Below, piece after piece: positions 16,438 to 24,690 of a stretch of 54,146 bases of DNA. Within the stretch, counting starts at the first letter, position 1; each line of letters begins with the position of its first letter. Origin of the DNA: SHAN690 sp040221375 (GTDB lineage: Bacteria > Bacteroidota > Bacteroidia > Flavobacteriales_G > Salibacteraceae); the NCBI GenBank assembly GCA_040221375.1, contig JAVKEP010000065.1:1-54146 (forward strand), read 5' to 3'. The notes under the pieces are model-generated. The model searched no databases and was not told the DNA's origin. It saw only the letters and a program-made list of their open reading frames with translations. A program made the position numbers and the translations under genes.

Positions 16438-17469
16438 ATGGTCCGTAGGCTTGGAGTCATAGGGTTGTCACTATTTGTTCTTTCGTGCGCGAAGGATCCT
16501 GAGGTAGTCATAAGCGATCCCGATGCTGAAATGAAGGCAACGTTGCTTGAAGTGCCTTCGGGTTTTCCCACGATTCCTTTTCCTGAAGAGAATCAATTTT
16601 CGCTTGAAAAATGGAAGCTAGGAAAACGGCTGTTTTTCGATCCGCTCCTTTCACGCGATCGATCGGTTAGTTGCGCGAGTTGCCATAAACCCTCCCTTGC
16701 ATTTTCCGACGATTTGGCGGTCAGCCCAGGGGTGGAGGGGCGCATCGGCGATCGGAATTCTCCGTCGTTGGCCAATGTTGCCTACCTCCCCTATTTCACT
16801 CGAGAGGGAGGCGTTCCCACGCTTGAAATGCAGGTTTTGGTTCCGATCCAAGAACATACGGAATTTGATTTCGACATTCTTCAGATTGCAGACCGCCTGC
16901 TCAACGATTCTTCTTACGTGCAAATGAGTCAATCTGCTTTTGATCGCATTCCAGATGCTTACGTCATTACTCGCGCCTTGGCAACGTTTGAACGGACCCT
17001 GATCAGCGGAAACAGCGCTTTTGACCTTCACCAGTCGGGCGAACAATTCTTGGACAATTCCTCCAAGAGAGGAATGGATCTATTTTTCAGCGACCGTACT
17101 TCGTGCAGTGGGTGCCATGGAGGATTCAACTTCAGTGAATACGCCTTTGAGAACAACGGCCTCTATGAAGACTATGCCGATGCAGGAAAATACCGCCTCA
17201 CGCATGACAGTGCGGACCTCTCCTTGTTTAAAGTTCCCAGCTTGAGAAACGTCGGCCTCACCGCCCCGTACATGCATGACGGTAGCCTTGGAACATTAAG
17301 AGCTGTTGTGGAGCACTATAACTCGGGCGGCTTTGGGCATATCAACAAGAGCGATTTGATTCGTCCGTTGAATCTTAGCGAAACAGAAATCGGTGACCTC
17401 GTACAATTCTTAGAGGCGCTCACGGATCCCACATTTATTTCAAACAAAGACTTTCATGAATCCGAATAA
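16438..17469 (+). CDS. MbnH-like di-haem cytochrome c peroxidase family lipoprotein
   Basis: A 343-residue di-haem c-type protein. A lipoprotein signal (MVRRLGVIGLSLFVLSC) places it on a membrane facing the periplasm. Haem-binding sites are CASCH (79-83) and CSGCH (223-227). The peroxidase-family elements GKRLFFDPLLSRDRSVSC and VPSLRNVGLTAPYMHDG are present. Family members reduce peroxide; the MbnH subgroup instead forms bis-Fe(IV) to oxidise a tryptophan of MbnP. Its position two bases after mbnP favours MbnH function. An in-frame upstream start at 16345 lies inside the mbnP gene and is rejected because it hides the signal peptide. Confidence 0.88.
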   Translation: MVRRLGVIGLSLFVLSCAKDPEVVISDPDAEMKATLLEVPSGFPTIPFPEENQFSLEKWKLGKRLFFDPLLSRDRSVSCASCHKPSLAFSDDLAVSPGVEGRIGDRNSPSLANVAYLPYFTREGGVPTLEMQVLVPIQEHTEFDFDILQIADRLLNDSSYVQMSQSAFDRIPDAYVITRALATFERTLISGNSAFDLHQSGEQFLDNSSKRGMDLFFSDRTSCSGCHGGFNFSEYAFENNGLYEDYADAGKYRLTHDSADLSLFKVPSLRNVGLTAPYMHDGSLGTLRAVVEHYNSGGFGHINKSDLIRPLNLSETEIGDLVQFLEALTDPTFISNKDFHESE

Positions 17470-18562
17470 GAAGCTTTTAACCTTCACAGCCTTGATGGTG
17501 CCCCTAGTATTCTCATTGTGTAAGAAGGAGCCCGGTGGTATGCCGTCGGCTTCCATCGATGCTGTGTATGATGACACTCCTTACGAACTGGCATACGGGT
17601 CTTTCGCTGCGCCCGATTTCAAGGACAATCCATTGAGCGTGGAAGGAGTGAAGCTAGGAAGAATGCTTTTTTATGAGAAAGCATTATCGCGGGACAACTC
17701 CATTTCTTGCGCCAGTTGTCACCTGCAAGAAAACGCCTTCACAGACCCCAATCTATTATCAGAGGGTGTCGATGGAACCCTGGGTAATCGTCAGGCCATG
17801 ACCATATTCAACACCGCTTGGCACACGAATGAATTCTTTTGGGATGGGAGGGCGCATTTACTGCGCGATCAATCCTTGAAACCCATTGAAGACGAGTTGG
17901 AAATGAAAGAAAAACTTCCCCGAGTAATTGACAAACTCAATGACCGTCCAGAATATCTTGCCCAATTTACCCGGGCATTTGGTGATGAAACCATTACGCC
18001 AGAACGAATGTCATTGGCGATGGAGCAGTTTATGAACTCCATTGTTTCCAACCAGTCGAAATACGATCAGTACCTAGCTGGTTCGACAACGTTGAGCGCG
18101 GGTGAGGAACGCGGTCGCGAGCTCTTTTTTGCTGAGTACAATCCTGGTTTTCCCGAAACTTCAGGAGCAGATTGTGCGCACTGCCATGGGGGAAACAATT
18201 TTGACAATAATCAGTACATGAACAATGGCTTGGATGAAGCCCAAGACCAAGAAGACCGTGGCCGCGAAATGGTGACAAACGATGCCAACGACCGGGCAAA
18301 ATTCAAGGTGCCTTCGTTAAGAAACGTCGAGGTGACGGCACCCTACATGCACGACGGTCGGTTCGAGACGCTTGAAGAAGTCATTGATCACTACGATCAC
18401 GGCATTCGGTCTTCGCCCACTCTCGACCCTGCCTTGGAGTATACGACCTCTACTGGGCTGATGCTAACCGATCAAGACAAGGAGGACCTCATCGCCTTTC
18501 TGAAGTCGTTGACAGACGACAACCTGCTCAACGACCCCCGTTATTCAGACCCCTTTGAATAG
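17456..18562 (+). CDS. Second MbnH-like di-haem cytochrome c peroxidase family lipoprotein
   Basis: A 368-residue paralogue of the preceding gene, overlapping it by 14 bases. The lipoprotein signal is MNPNKKLLTFTALMVPLVFSLC. Haem sites are CASCH (85-89) and CAHCH (240-244), and the conserved FKVPSLRNVEVTAPYMHDGRFE motif follows. Tandem di-haem peroxidases downstream of a single MbnP suggest either two modification steps or one MbnH and one ordinary peroxide-scavenging enzyme. The sequence alone does not decide which copy acts on MbnP. Confidence 0.87.
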   Translation: MNPNKKLLTFTALMVPLVFSLCKKEPGGMPSASIDAVYDDTPYELAYGSFAAPDFKDNPLSVEGVKLGRMLFYEKALSRDNSISCASCHLQENAFTDPNLLSEGVDGTLGNRQAMTIFNTAWHTNEFFWDGRAHLLRDQSLKPIEDELEMKEKLPRVIDKLNDRPEYLAQFTRAFGDETITPERMSLAMEQFMNSIVSNQSKYDQYLAGSTTLSAGEERGRELFFAEYNPGFPETSGADCAHCHGGNNFDNNQYMNNGLDEAQDQEDRGREMVTNDANDRAKFKVPSLRNVEVTAPYMHDGRFETLEEVIDHYDHGIRSSPTLDPALEYTTSTGLMLTDQDKEDLIAFLKSLTDDNLLNDPRYSDPFE

Positions 18563-18637
18563 ACTCGACGGGGTTAGGGGGACGTGCGTTGTACTACCAC
18601 TGATCGACGTATATTAATGAAAATGCCTTATTGTGTA

Positions 18638-18946
18638 CTAGCCTCTAAGGGAGTTCACTTGATTCCATCCGCCTCCATTTTCACACTCGATTCCTTGCGC
18701 CTTTAAGAACCCGGTTGCTTGTCCGCTCCGTGCGCCGCTCTGACAACACAAAACGATTGGCTTGCCCATCTTCTTTAGCGCTCCTACCTTCCCCTTGATT
18801 TCATTCAGCGGAATATTCTTCGACCCTGGTACGTGACCAGCTTTGAACTCACTAGGAGTTCGCACATCGATTACGACTGCGCCGCTTTCCAACATTTTCT
18901 TAACCTCGGCGCTGCTATCGTTGCCGAACAATCCAAAAAAACCCAT
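18638..18946 (-). CDS. Rhodanese-like domain protein
   Basis: A 102-residue single-domain rhodanese. It has VIDVRTPSEFKAGHVPGSKNIPL and the active-site loop CCQSGARSGQA, in which the cysteine of CQSGAR is the persulfide carrier. There is no signal peptide, so it is cytoplasmic. The start at MGFFGLF (18946) is preferred, but MRSMG at 18955 is possible. It is convergent with the second peroxidase gene and divergent from the nos cluster. The shared upstream region holds a palindromic FNR/CRP-like site. Role: sulfur transfer or cyanide detoxification, substrate unknown. Confidence 0.88.
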   Translation of the reverse strand: MGFFGLFGNDSSAEVKKMLESGAVVIDVRTPSEFKAGHVPGSKNIPLNEIKGKVGALKKMGKPIVLCCQSGARSGQATGFLKAQGIECENGGGWNQVNSLRG

Positions 18947-19030
18947 ACTTCTCAATTTACTTGTTTGACTTACTAAACTTTTTCCTCTAAAACTGCGAGT
19001 GCAATGTTAGGCCCTTAAAAATGGCCTGTA

Positions 19031-19046
19031 TGTAACAAATGTGACA
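19031..19046. promoter_or_regulatory. Candidate FNR/CRP-family operator upstream of the nos cluster
   Basis: TGTAAC-AAAT-GTGACA is a near-perfect dyad (one mismatch between the arms) located 184 bases upstream of the first nos-cluster gene and 85 upstream of the rhodanese gene. A 14-base core agreeing at 12 positions recurs inverted at 22331-22344, upstream of the gene after nosZ. The spacing and half-site form suit a CRP/FNR-superfamily regulator that responds to NO or oxygen (inference). Confidence 0.45.
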
Positions 19047-19229
19047 CAGGTGTTTCTTCGCCGATTCTCGTATGGGTTGTGCCGGTGAAATTTTCAAATA
19101 CCAACTCGGACGATTGAAATCATTCTTGGCTATTTCCAGACGTAAGTCTTTCGCTTCCATGATGCCGGTCATATTTTCAGCTTCCTGCTAGCCTTTGCTT
19201 TGCTTTCATAATCAAGTTAACCAACAGCT

Positions 19230-19781
19230 ATGAAAATGACCCTGCTTACCCTATTGACCTTCTGCGTCTTTATCGGTTGCTCAGAAACGGAGTCACCTAA
19301 AGATACGAGCGTCGAAGTAGCCGCTGACAAGACTGAAATGCTTCCGGGACAAGAAGCAGTTGCTGATCCTGATTCGGACCCCAACATTCTGCAAATTGCC
19401 ATAGGCTCTAAAGATCACACAACGCTGGTTGCTGCTGTTAAAGCCGCCGAACAAACTACAGCCTTGGCTAACAATGGTCCACTAACTGTATTTGCGCCAA
19501 CTAACGATGCGTTTTCTGCCCTCCCAGATGGAACCGTAGACAACTTGCTTCTTCCACAAAACAAAATGACGTTGATTTCGATCGTCCAAATGCACGCTGC
19601 TCCTGGCAGTTATTCACTTGAGCAACTGAAGGATGGTCAGAGCCTCTTCGTAGCTTCTGGTCACAACGTCAAAGTTGAAGTGAAAGAAGATGGAACCTAC
19701 GTGCATGGAGCTAAAATCCTCGGAACAGTCGCCGCCGCCAATGGCATTGTACACGTAGTAGACAAGGTTTTCACCCCTTAA
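19230..19781 (+). CDS. Fasciclin-domain lipoprotein of the nos cluster
   Basis: A 183-residue lipoprotein (signal MKMTLLTLLTFCVFIGC) with a single FAS1 domain. NILQIAIGSKDHTTLVAAVKAAEQTTALANNGPLTVFAPTNDAF is the H1 motif and NGIVHVVDKVFTP the H2 end. FAS1 domains mediate protein-protein contacts. The gene heads the nos cluster, 11 bases before the cytochrome c gene, so it probably holds or protects components of the periplasmic N2O reductase system (inference from position). Confidence 0.88.
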   Translation: MKMTLLTLLTFCVFIGCSETESPKDTSVEVAADKTEMLPGQEAVADPDSDPNILQIAIGSKDHTTLVAAVKAAEQTTALANNGPLTVFAPTNDAFSALPDGTVDNLLLPQNKMTLISIVQMHAAPGSYSLEQLKDGQSLFVASGHNVKVEVKEDGTYVHGAKILGTVAAANGIVHVVDKVFTP

Positions 19782-19792
19782 TTTAACCTACA

Positions 19793-20281
19793 ATGAAATC
19801 GACAATTATGAACAAGCTTTTTCTCTTCTTTAGCATTGCGTGTATAACCAGTCTTACTGCCTGTTCAGATGGAGAAGATGAAGCCGCGCAAAGTGAGGCC
19901 GAACCAATGGAGATTTATACACCAAAAGCAAAGGCAAGTCCTTTGGGGATTGGCCCGATAACCGAAGAGGTCACTTTTGGCACTGTAGACCCTGCGATGG
20001 TGGCAGAAGGAGAGGCCGTATTCACACAAATGTGCACCGCGTGTCACAAGCTCGACAAGCGTCATGTAGGCCCCGCGTTGGCAGATGTACTTGAACGACG
20101 CAATCCGGCTTGGGTAATGAACATGATCCTGAATCCAGAAGTGATGGTGAAGGAGGATCCAGTTGCCAAACAACTTTTTGCCGAATACCTCTCGCCGATG
20201 GCAAATCAAAATTTGACCGTCGAACAAGCACGTGCAGTAGTGGAATACATCCGGCAGTACAATCCCCAATCCCAACAGTAA
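19793..20281 (+). CDS. Mono-haem cytochrome c lipoprotein, likely electron donor to NosZ
   Basis: A 162-residue class I cytochrome c with a lipoprotein signal (LFLFFSIACITSLTAC) and one haem site CTACH followed by KLDKRHVGPAL. The probable distal methionine is in LSPMANQNLT near the C-terminus. A second in-frame ATG at 19808 (MNKLFLFF) gives a cleaner signal peptide and may be the true start. It lies 24 bases upstream of nosZ. In clade II nos clusters such cytochromes pass electrons to NosZ. Confidence 0.88.
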   Translation: MKSTIMNKLFLFFSIACITSLTACSDGEDEAAQSEAEPMEIYTPKAKASPLGIGPITEEVTFGTVDPAMVAEGEAVFTQMCTACHKLDKRHVGPALADVLERRNPAWVMNMILNPEVMVKEDPVAKQLFAEYLSPMANQNLTVEQARAVVEYIRQYNPQSQQ

Positions 20282-20305
20282 GCAACTTAACTATACCAAA
20301 AAAAC

Positions 20306-22270
20306 ATGAAAAATCTAATTAAACTATGCCTACTTCTCCCGGCCCTGGTTGTTTTAAGCAGCTGTGGAGGAAGTGGCTCTGAAAACCCGACTAAGGGGGC
20401 TTTGAACTCAAATGATGCGGCTGAAGCTGTGTATGTAGCGCCTGGAGAATACGATGAATTCTATGAGTTCTTCTCAGGTGGATACAACGGCCAAGTTTCG
20501 GTGGTCGGCTTACCCTCCGGTCGATTATTTCGGCGTATACCTGTTTTCTCTGTCGATGCCGAGAAAGGATATGGCTTCGACGAAGAAACAAAAGCCATGC
20601 TCAATACTACCCATGGTTTCATTCCATGGGACGATGCACACCACCCGAAGCTATCTCAGACGAACGGTGAGATAGACGGCCGTTGGTTGTTCATCAATGG
20701 TAACAACACGCCAAGAATTGCGCGAATCGATCTGACAACCTTTGAAACAGCAGAGATTATTGAAATCCCTAACAGTGCGGGAAATCACTCTTCTCCTTAC
20801 CTGACTATGAACTCAGAGTACGTCGTAGCCGGCACTCGGTTTTCAGTTCCTATACCACAAAAGGATGTTTCAATAGAAACGTATAAAGAGAACTTCCAAG
20901 GCATGATTTCCTTTATCAGTGTACAGCCCGAAGACGGAAACATGGATATCGCATTCCAAATTTTACTTCCCGGATTCGACTACGACTTGGCCAGTAGTGG
21001 AAAAGGCCCATCGCATGGGTGGACATTCTTCACCACCTACAACACAGAAAAGGGAAGGACATTGAAAGAGGCGACGGCATCTCAGAACGACAAAGATTTC
21101 ATCGCAGCAATCAATTGGAAGAAGGCTGAAGAATTCATTGCCGCGGGTAATTACGAGGAGTGGGACTCTGAATACGTCCACAACCGTGTAGACGAAGGAT
21201 CTCATATAGCAATTTCAGAGACCAAGCAAAAAGTCAAGGTGCTGAACGCTGCCAATTGCCCTGGAATGGTCTATTTTTTACCCACGCCAAAATCACCTCA
21301 CGGTGTCGATGTTAGTCCAACCGGTGAGTACATCGTAGGGTGCGGTAAATTGAGTGCTGACCTTACGGTACATTCTTTCAGCAAAATGATGACCGCAATC
21401 AATGCTGAGAGTTTCGAAACGGTAGTTGATGGTATTCCCGTATTAAAATACGAAGAAGTAGTTGCAGGCGTAGTCAAATCAGGAGGCCTTGGTCCACTGC
21501 ACACCGAATTTGACGGCGAGGGCAATGCATATACCTCCTTCTTTATTTCTTCAGAAGTAGTGAAGTGGAATGTAGGCACCTGGGAGGTAATCGACCGTGT
21601 TCCTTCTTACTATTCTATTGGTCACTTGAGTATTCCTGGCGGTGGATCTATGAAGCCATGGAGACAGTACTTGATATCCATGAACAAGATCACCAAAGAT
21701 CGTTACCTACCAACCGGGCCTGAGCTCGCTCACTCTGCACAGTTGTATGACATCACTGGAGACAAAATGCGCCTTTTACTCGATTTTCCAACAGATGGAG
21801 AGCCCCATTACGCACAAGGTTGTCCCGCTGATTTGATCAAGCCCAATTCTAAGAAATTCTACAAGTTGGACGAAAACACCCACCCGTATGCCGTTAAATC
21901 TGAAGAAGATGTACGGGTTGAGCGTGAGGGTAAGAATGTACACGTGTACATGTCATCGATTCGATCTCACTTTGCCCCTGACAACATTGAAGGAATTAAA
22001 GTAGGAGATAAGGTATACTGGCATGTCACCAACTTAGAACAAGACTGGGACACTCCGCACGGATTCGCGATGATGGGTGCGCGCAATTCCGAAACGCTCA
22101 TCATGCCAGGCCTTACCAAAACCTTGGTCTGGGAGCCGAGAGAAGTGGGCGTTTTCCCATTCTACTGTACTGACTTCTGCTCGGCCTTACACCAAGAGAT
22201 GCAAGGGTATGTGCGCGTCTCGCCAGCAAGCTCTGATGTACCATTAAAATGGTCTCTAGGGGAAGACTGA
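20306..22270 (+). CDS. nosZ: Nitrous oxide reductase, clade II (Sec-dependent, lipoprotein)
   Basis: A 654-residue multicopper enzyme that reduces N2O to N2 in the periplasm. The signal MKNLIKLCLLLPALVVLSSC has a lipobox and no twin-arginine motif, the mark of clade II. The N-terminal propeller supplies CuZ histidines (WDDAHHPKLS, GNHSSPYL, SPHGVDVSPTGEYIVGCGKL, GPLHTEFD, IGHLS, GEPHYAQGC). The C-terminal cupredoxin domain carries the CuA motif C621-x3-C625-x3-H629-x2-M632 in YCTDFCSALHQEMQGY. All key ligands appear intact. It lies downstream of a cytochrome c and upstream of nosL-nosDFY. No nosR-like gene is seen, as expected for clade II. Confidence 0.97.
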   Translation: MKNLIKLCLLLPALVVLSSCGGSGSENPTKGALNSNDAAEAVYVAPGEYDEFYEFFSGGYNGQVSVVGLPSGRLFRRIPVFSVDAEKGYGFDEETKAMLNTTHGFIPWDDAHHPKLSQTNGEIDGRWLFINGNNTPRIARIDLTTFETAEIIEIPNSAGNHSSPYLTMNSEYVVAGTRFSVPIPQKDVSIETYKENFQGMISFISVQPEDGNMDIAFQILLPGFDYDLASSGKGPSHGWTFFTTYNTEKGRTLKEATASQNDKDFIAAINWKKAEEFIAAGNYEEWDSEYVHNRVDEGSHIAISETKQKVKVLNAANCPGMVYFLPTPKSPHGVDVSPTGEYIVGCGKLSADLTVHSFSKMMTAINAESFETVVDGIPVLKYEEVVAGVVKSGGLGPLHTEFDGEGNAYTSFFISSEVVKWNVGTWEVIDRVPSYYSIGHLSIPGGGSMKPWRQYLISMNKITKDRYLPTGPELAHSAQLYDITGDKMRLLLDFPTDGEPHYAQGCPADLIKPNSKKFYKLDENTHPYAVKSEEDVRVEREGKNVHVYMSSIRSHFAPDNIEGIKVGDKVYWHVTNLEQDWDTPHGFAMMGARNSETLIMPGLTKTLVWEPREVGVFPFYCTDFCSALHQEMQGYVRVSPASSDVPLKWSLGED

Positions 22271-22324
22271 TTCATTGACAATTGAAGATGCACTTTTCAT
22301 GAGTTGGATTACATGTTGTGCTAG

Positions 22325-22350
22325 CCAGCCGTGACATTTGTTGCGGCTGG
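22325..22350 (+). promoter_or_regulatory. Hairpin and second copy of the FNR/CRP-like motif between nosZ and the next gene
   Basis: Arms CCAGCCG and CGGCTGG enclose a 12-base loop. The stem's inner edge and the loop contain GTGACATTTGTTGC (22331-22344), whose reverse complement matches the 19031 dyad at 12 of 14 positions. It may be a DNA operator for an internal promoter, or an mRNA hairpin that sets the nosZ to downstream expression ratio. There is no T-run, so it is not a standard terminator. Confidence 0.4.
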
Positions 22351-22391
22351 TGGCTGGCACAGCCCACCTTTCACACCTTAAAACCATCCTG

Positions 22392-22973
22392 ATGAAACCG
22401 CTCAGTAGAATTTATATCCTAATAGGATCCATCGCTTTGGTCCTCATCTATTTTCAACCCCTTTGGTACATAGCGCTTGAAGCTCCTCAGTATCCAGAAG
22501 GAGTTGAAATGTATATCTGGGTAAACAAGATCACTGGTCAATCCGAGAGCACCTTGCAAAACATCAACATTCTCAACCATTACATCGGCATGCAAGCCAT
22601 CGAACCCGATTCTATACCTGAACTAAAAATCTTCCCGTACATAGGGGGGCTTCTCATTCTCTTGGGACTACTGGTTTGGTGGTTTAACAAGCCTAAATTG
22701 CTTTACGCTTATGGCTTTTCTTTGTTGATACTCTCTTTTTTAGGCATCTTGGATTTTTGGCTGTGGGAATACGACTACGGACACAACCTCGATCCACATG
22801 CGGCCATTCAGGTTGATGGAATGAACTACCAACCCCCATTGATTGGATCGAAATGGTTGCTGAACTTTAAAGCCGTAAGTTATCCGCATGTCGGAGGAAT
22901 CGGCTTAGCAACGGCGGCTTTTTTATCTCTGTGGGCAATGGTCCATCAGAAATGGGCCAAAACAACTTACTGA
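22392..22973 (+). CDS. Polytopic membrane protein of the nos cluster (NosB-like position)
   Basis: A 193-residue protein with about four membrane segments (7-27, 80-101, 106-126, 163-184) and a ~50-residue periplasmic loop after the first (QPLWYIALEAPQYPEGVEMYIWVNKITG). Short conserved-looking tracts QPPLIGSKWLLNF and EYDYGHNLDPHAAI lie in a later loop with two histidines. Clade II nos clusters commonly carry an integral membrane protein right after nosZ (called NosB in some genera). Homology is not certain here, so no symbol is given. The start at 22392 is preferred to 22338 because the added residues are non-conserved and precede a good membrane segment. Confidence 0.75.
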   Translation: MKPLSRIYILIGSIALVLIYFQPLWYIALEAPQYPEGVEMYIWVNKITGQSESTLQNINILNHYIGMQAIEPDSIPELKIFPYIGGLLILLGLLVWWFNKPKLLYAYGFSLLILSFLGILDFWLWEYDYGHNLDPHAAIQVDGMNYQPPLIGSKWLLNFKAVSYPHVGGIGLATAAFLSLWAMVHQKWAKTTY

Positions 22974-22990
22974 GCAAACCCACTCTTACT

Positions 22991-23425
22991 ATGAGATTTA
23001 TCCACCTCTATTTCACACTGTCGCTCATCTCTATCCATTTTGGGTGCACTCAAGAAATTAAGCCCATCCATTACGGAGAAGACGATTGTCATTATTGTCA
23101 AATGCGCATTATGGATCCTCGCTTCGGAGCGGAAGCCATCACCGACAAAGGCAGGGCATACACCTTTGATTCAGCCGAGTGCCTCTTGCGATATTTGAAC
23201 GATTCAGAATCGCAACATGCACATCTGCTAGTCACCGATTACGCTCAACCGAGAACCTTGGTAGACGCGGCTTCTGCAACTTTTGTCGTGAGCGAAGAAA
23301 TGCCCAGTCCGATGGGCGGCAACTTGAATGCCTTTGCCAGCGCCGTAGTCGCGAAGCAAACACTGGGAGGAAAAATCGGATCCATCCTCGCTTGGGAGCA
23401 AGTCAAAGCCAATTACAAAAAGTGA
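22991..23425 (+). CDS. nosL: NosL copper chaperone lipoprotein
   Basis: A 144-residue lipoprotein (MRFIHLYFTLSLISIHFGC) with the NosL copper-site region DDCHYCQMRIMDPRFGAEAITDKGRAYTFDSAECLLRYL, including CxxCxM. NosL delivers Cu(I) to apo-NosZ through the NosDFY complex. The start at 22991 gives the signal peptide; the longer frame from 22931 overlaps the upstream gene and is rejected. The stop overlaps the GTG start of nosD (GTGA). Confidence 0.93.
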   Translation: MRFIHLYFTLSLISIHFGCTQEIKPIHYGEDDCHYCQMRIMDPRFGAEAITDKGRAYTFDSAECLLRYLNDSESQHAHLLVTDYAQPRTLVDAASATFVVSEEMPSPMGGNLNAFASAVVAKQTLGGKIGSILAWEQVKANYKK

Positions 23426-24690
23426 TTCGCGAGCTGGCCTTTATCACCCTGGCGGTGCTTGGCATGGAGTCAATGGCACATGGCAAATCGATTGAGGTTT
23501 GTGAAGCGTGCGATTTTGCCACGCCTTTCTCTGCTGTAACCGCTTGTCAAGATGGCGATTCCGTCTTCATTCGGAAAGGCACCTACACCGTGCAAGAACT
23601 GGTCATCGAGAAAGCCATTACGCTCTATGGAGAGGTTGGAACTGTATTGGACGGGGATGGAAAAACCATCTTGTACGTTCATCATGACAGCGTTCAAATT
23701 GCCGACTTGACTTTTCAAAATGTCGCTACCAATTACGTTGAAGACAGGGCCTCGGTTAAATGCAACAACTCGGACTTCCTCTTACTGCTGAGACTAAAAG
23801 TGCGTTCCTCATTTTTTGGGATCCTCCTTGAAAAGTGCAACGATGGTGCGATAGAATCTTGCAGCATTTTAGGCGACGCAACCGCCGACAACTATCTTGA
23901 ATCTTCAAATGGAAATGCTATTCATCTCTGGTATTGCAAGCGGATGACCATTCGAGGCAATACGGTTAAAAGACACCGAGATGGCATCTACTTTGAATTT
24001 GTAGATAATAGCACCATAATAGACAACCGAAGCGTGGAAAACATGCGCTATGGCCTTCACTTCATGTTCTCTAACAAGAACGCTTATACAAACAACACTT
24101 TCGAAAAAAACGGCTCCGGAGTGGCCGTGATGTACTCTGACGATGTAACGATGATCAACAACCAGTTTATAGACAACTGGGGTGGCTCAGCCTATGGACT
24201 TTTGTTGAAAGACATCACCGACTCTCAGCTGGAAGGCAATCATTTTCGCAACAACACCATTGCGATCAGTGCAGACAATTCGTCGCGGATCATCATGACC
24301 AACAATCGGTTCGAGAAGAATGGATACGCCTTGCGCATCATGGGAAATTGCTCTGACAATGTGATCCACGCCAACGATTTTATCGCCAATTCCTTCGACG
24401 TAACTACCAACTCGAGTACAAATTACAATGATTTTAATGGCAACTATTGGGAGGAATACACAGGGTATGATCTCGATCGAGATGGCATCGGTGACGTTCC
24501 CTACCATCCGGTTAAGCTTTTTACCTACATTATTGCTCAATCACCGGCGTCGATCATACTCATGCGGAGCACCTTCATCGACCTACTTAATCTTGCGGAA
24601 AAAGTCACCCCGGTGCTAACGCCTGAGACCCTTGTTGACCAACAACCATCAATGCAGCTGATCAATGATCGCCTTGCAAGCCGTACATAA
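23422..24690 (+). CDS. nosD: NosD periplasmic copper-insertion protein (beta-helix)
   Basis: A 422-residue right-handed parallel beta-helix protein (CASH/NosD domain) required for copper-site assembly in NosZ. The start is taken as GTG at 23422, overlapping the nosL stop, because it yields the signal peptide MIRELAFITLAVLGMESMAHG. The repeated N-rich rungs (GNAIHLWYCKRMTIRGNTVKRHRDGIYFEFVDNSTIIDNRSVENMRYGLHFMFSNKNAYTNNTFEKNG) are typical, and the C-terminus ends after DLDRDGIGDVPYHPVKLFTYI. Its 3' end overlaps nosF by 26 bases, so the genes are tightly coupled. Confidence 0.93.
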   Translation: MIRELAFITLAVLGMESMAHGKSIEVCEACDFATPFSAVTACQDGDSVFIRKGTYTVQELVIEKAITLYGEVGTVLDGDGKTILYVHHDSVQIADLTFQNVATNYVEDRASVKCNNSDFLLLLRLKVRSSFFGILLEKCNDGAIESCSILGDATADNYLESSNGNAIHLWYCKRMTIRGNTVKRHRDGIYFEFVDNSTIIDNRSVENMRYGLHFMFSNKNAYTNNTFEKNGSGVAVMYSDDVTMINNQFIDNWGGSAYGLLLKDITDSQLEGNHFRNNTIAISADNSSRIIMTNNRFEKNGYALRIMGNCSDNVIHANDFIANSFDVTTNSSTNYNDFNGNYWEEYTGYDLDRDGIGDVPYHPVKLFTYIIAQSPASIILMRSTFIDLLNLAEKVTPVLTPETLVDQQPSMQLINDRLASRT

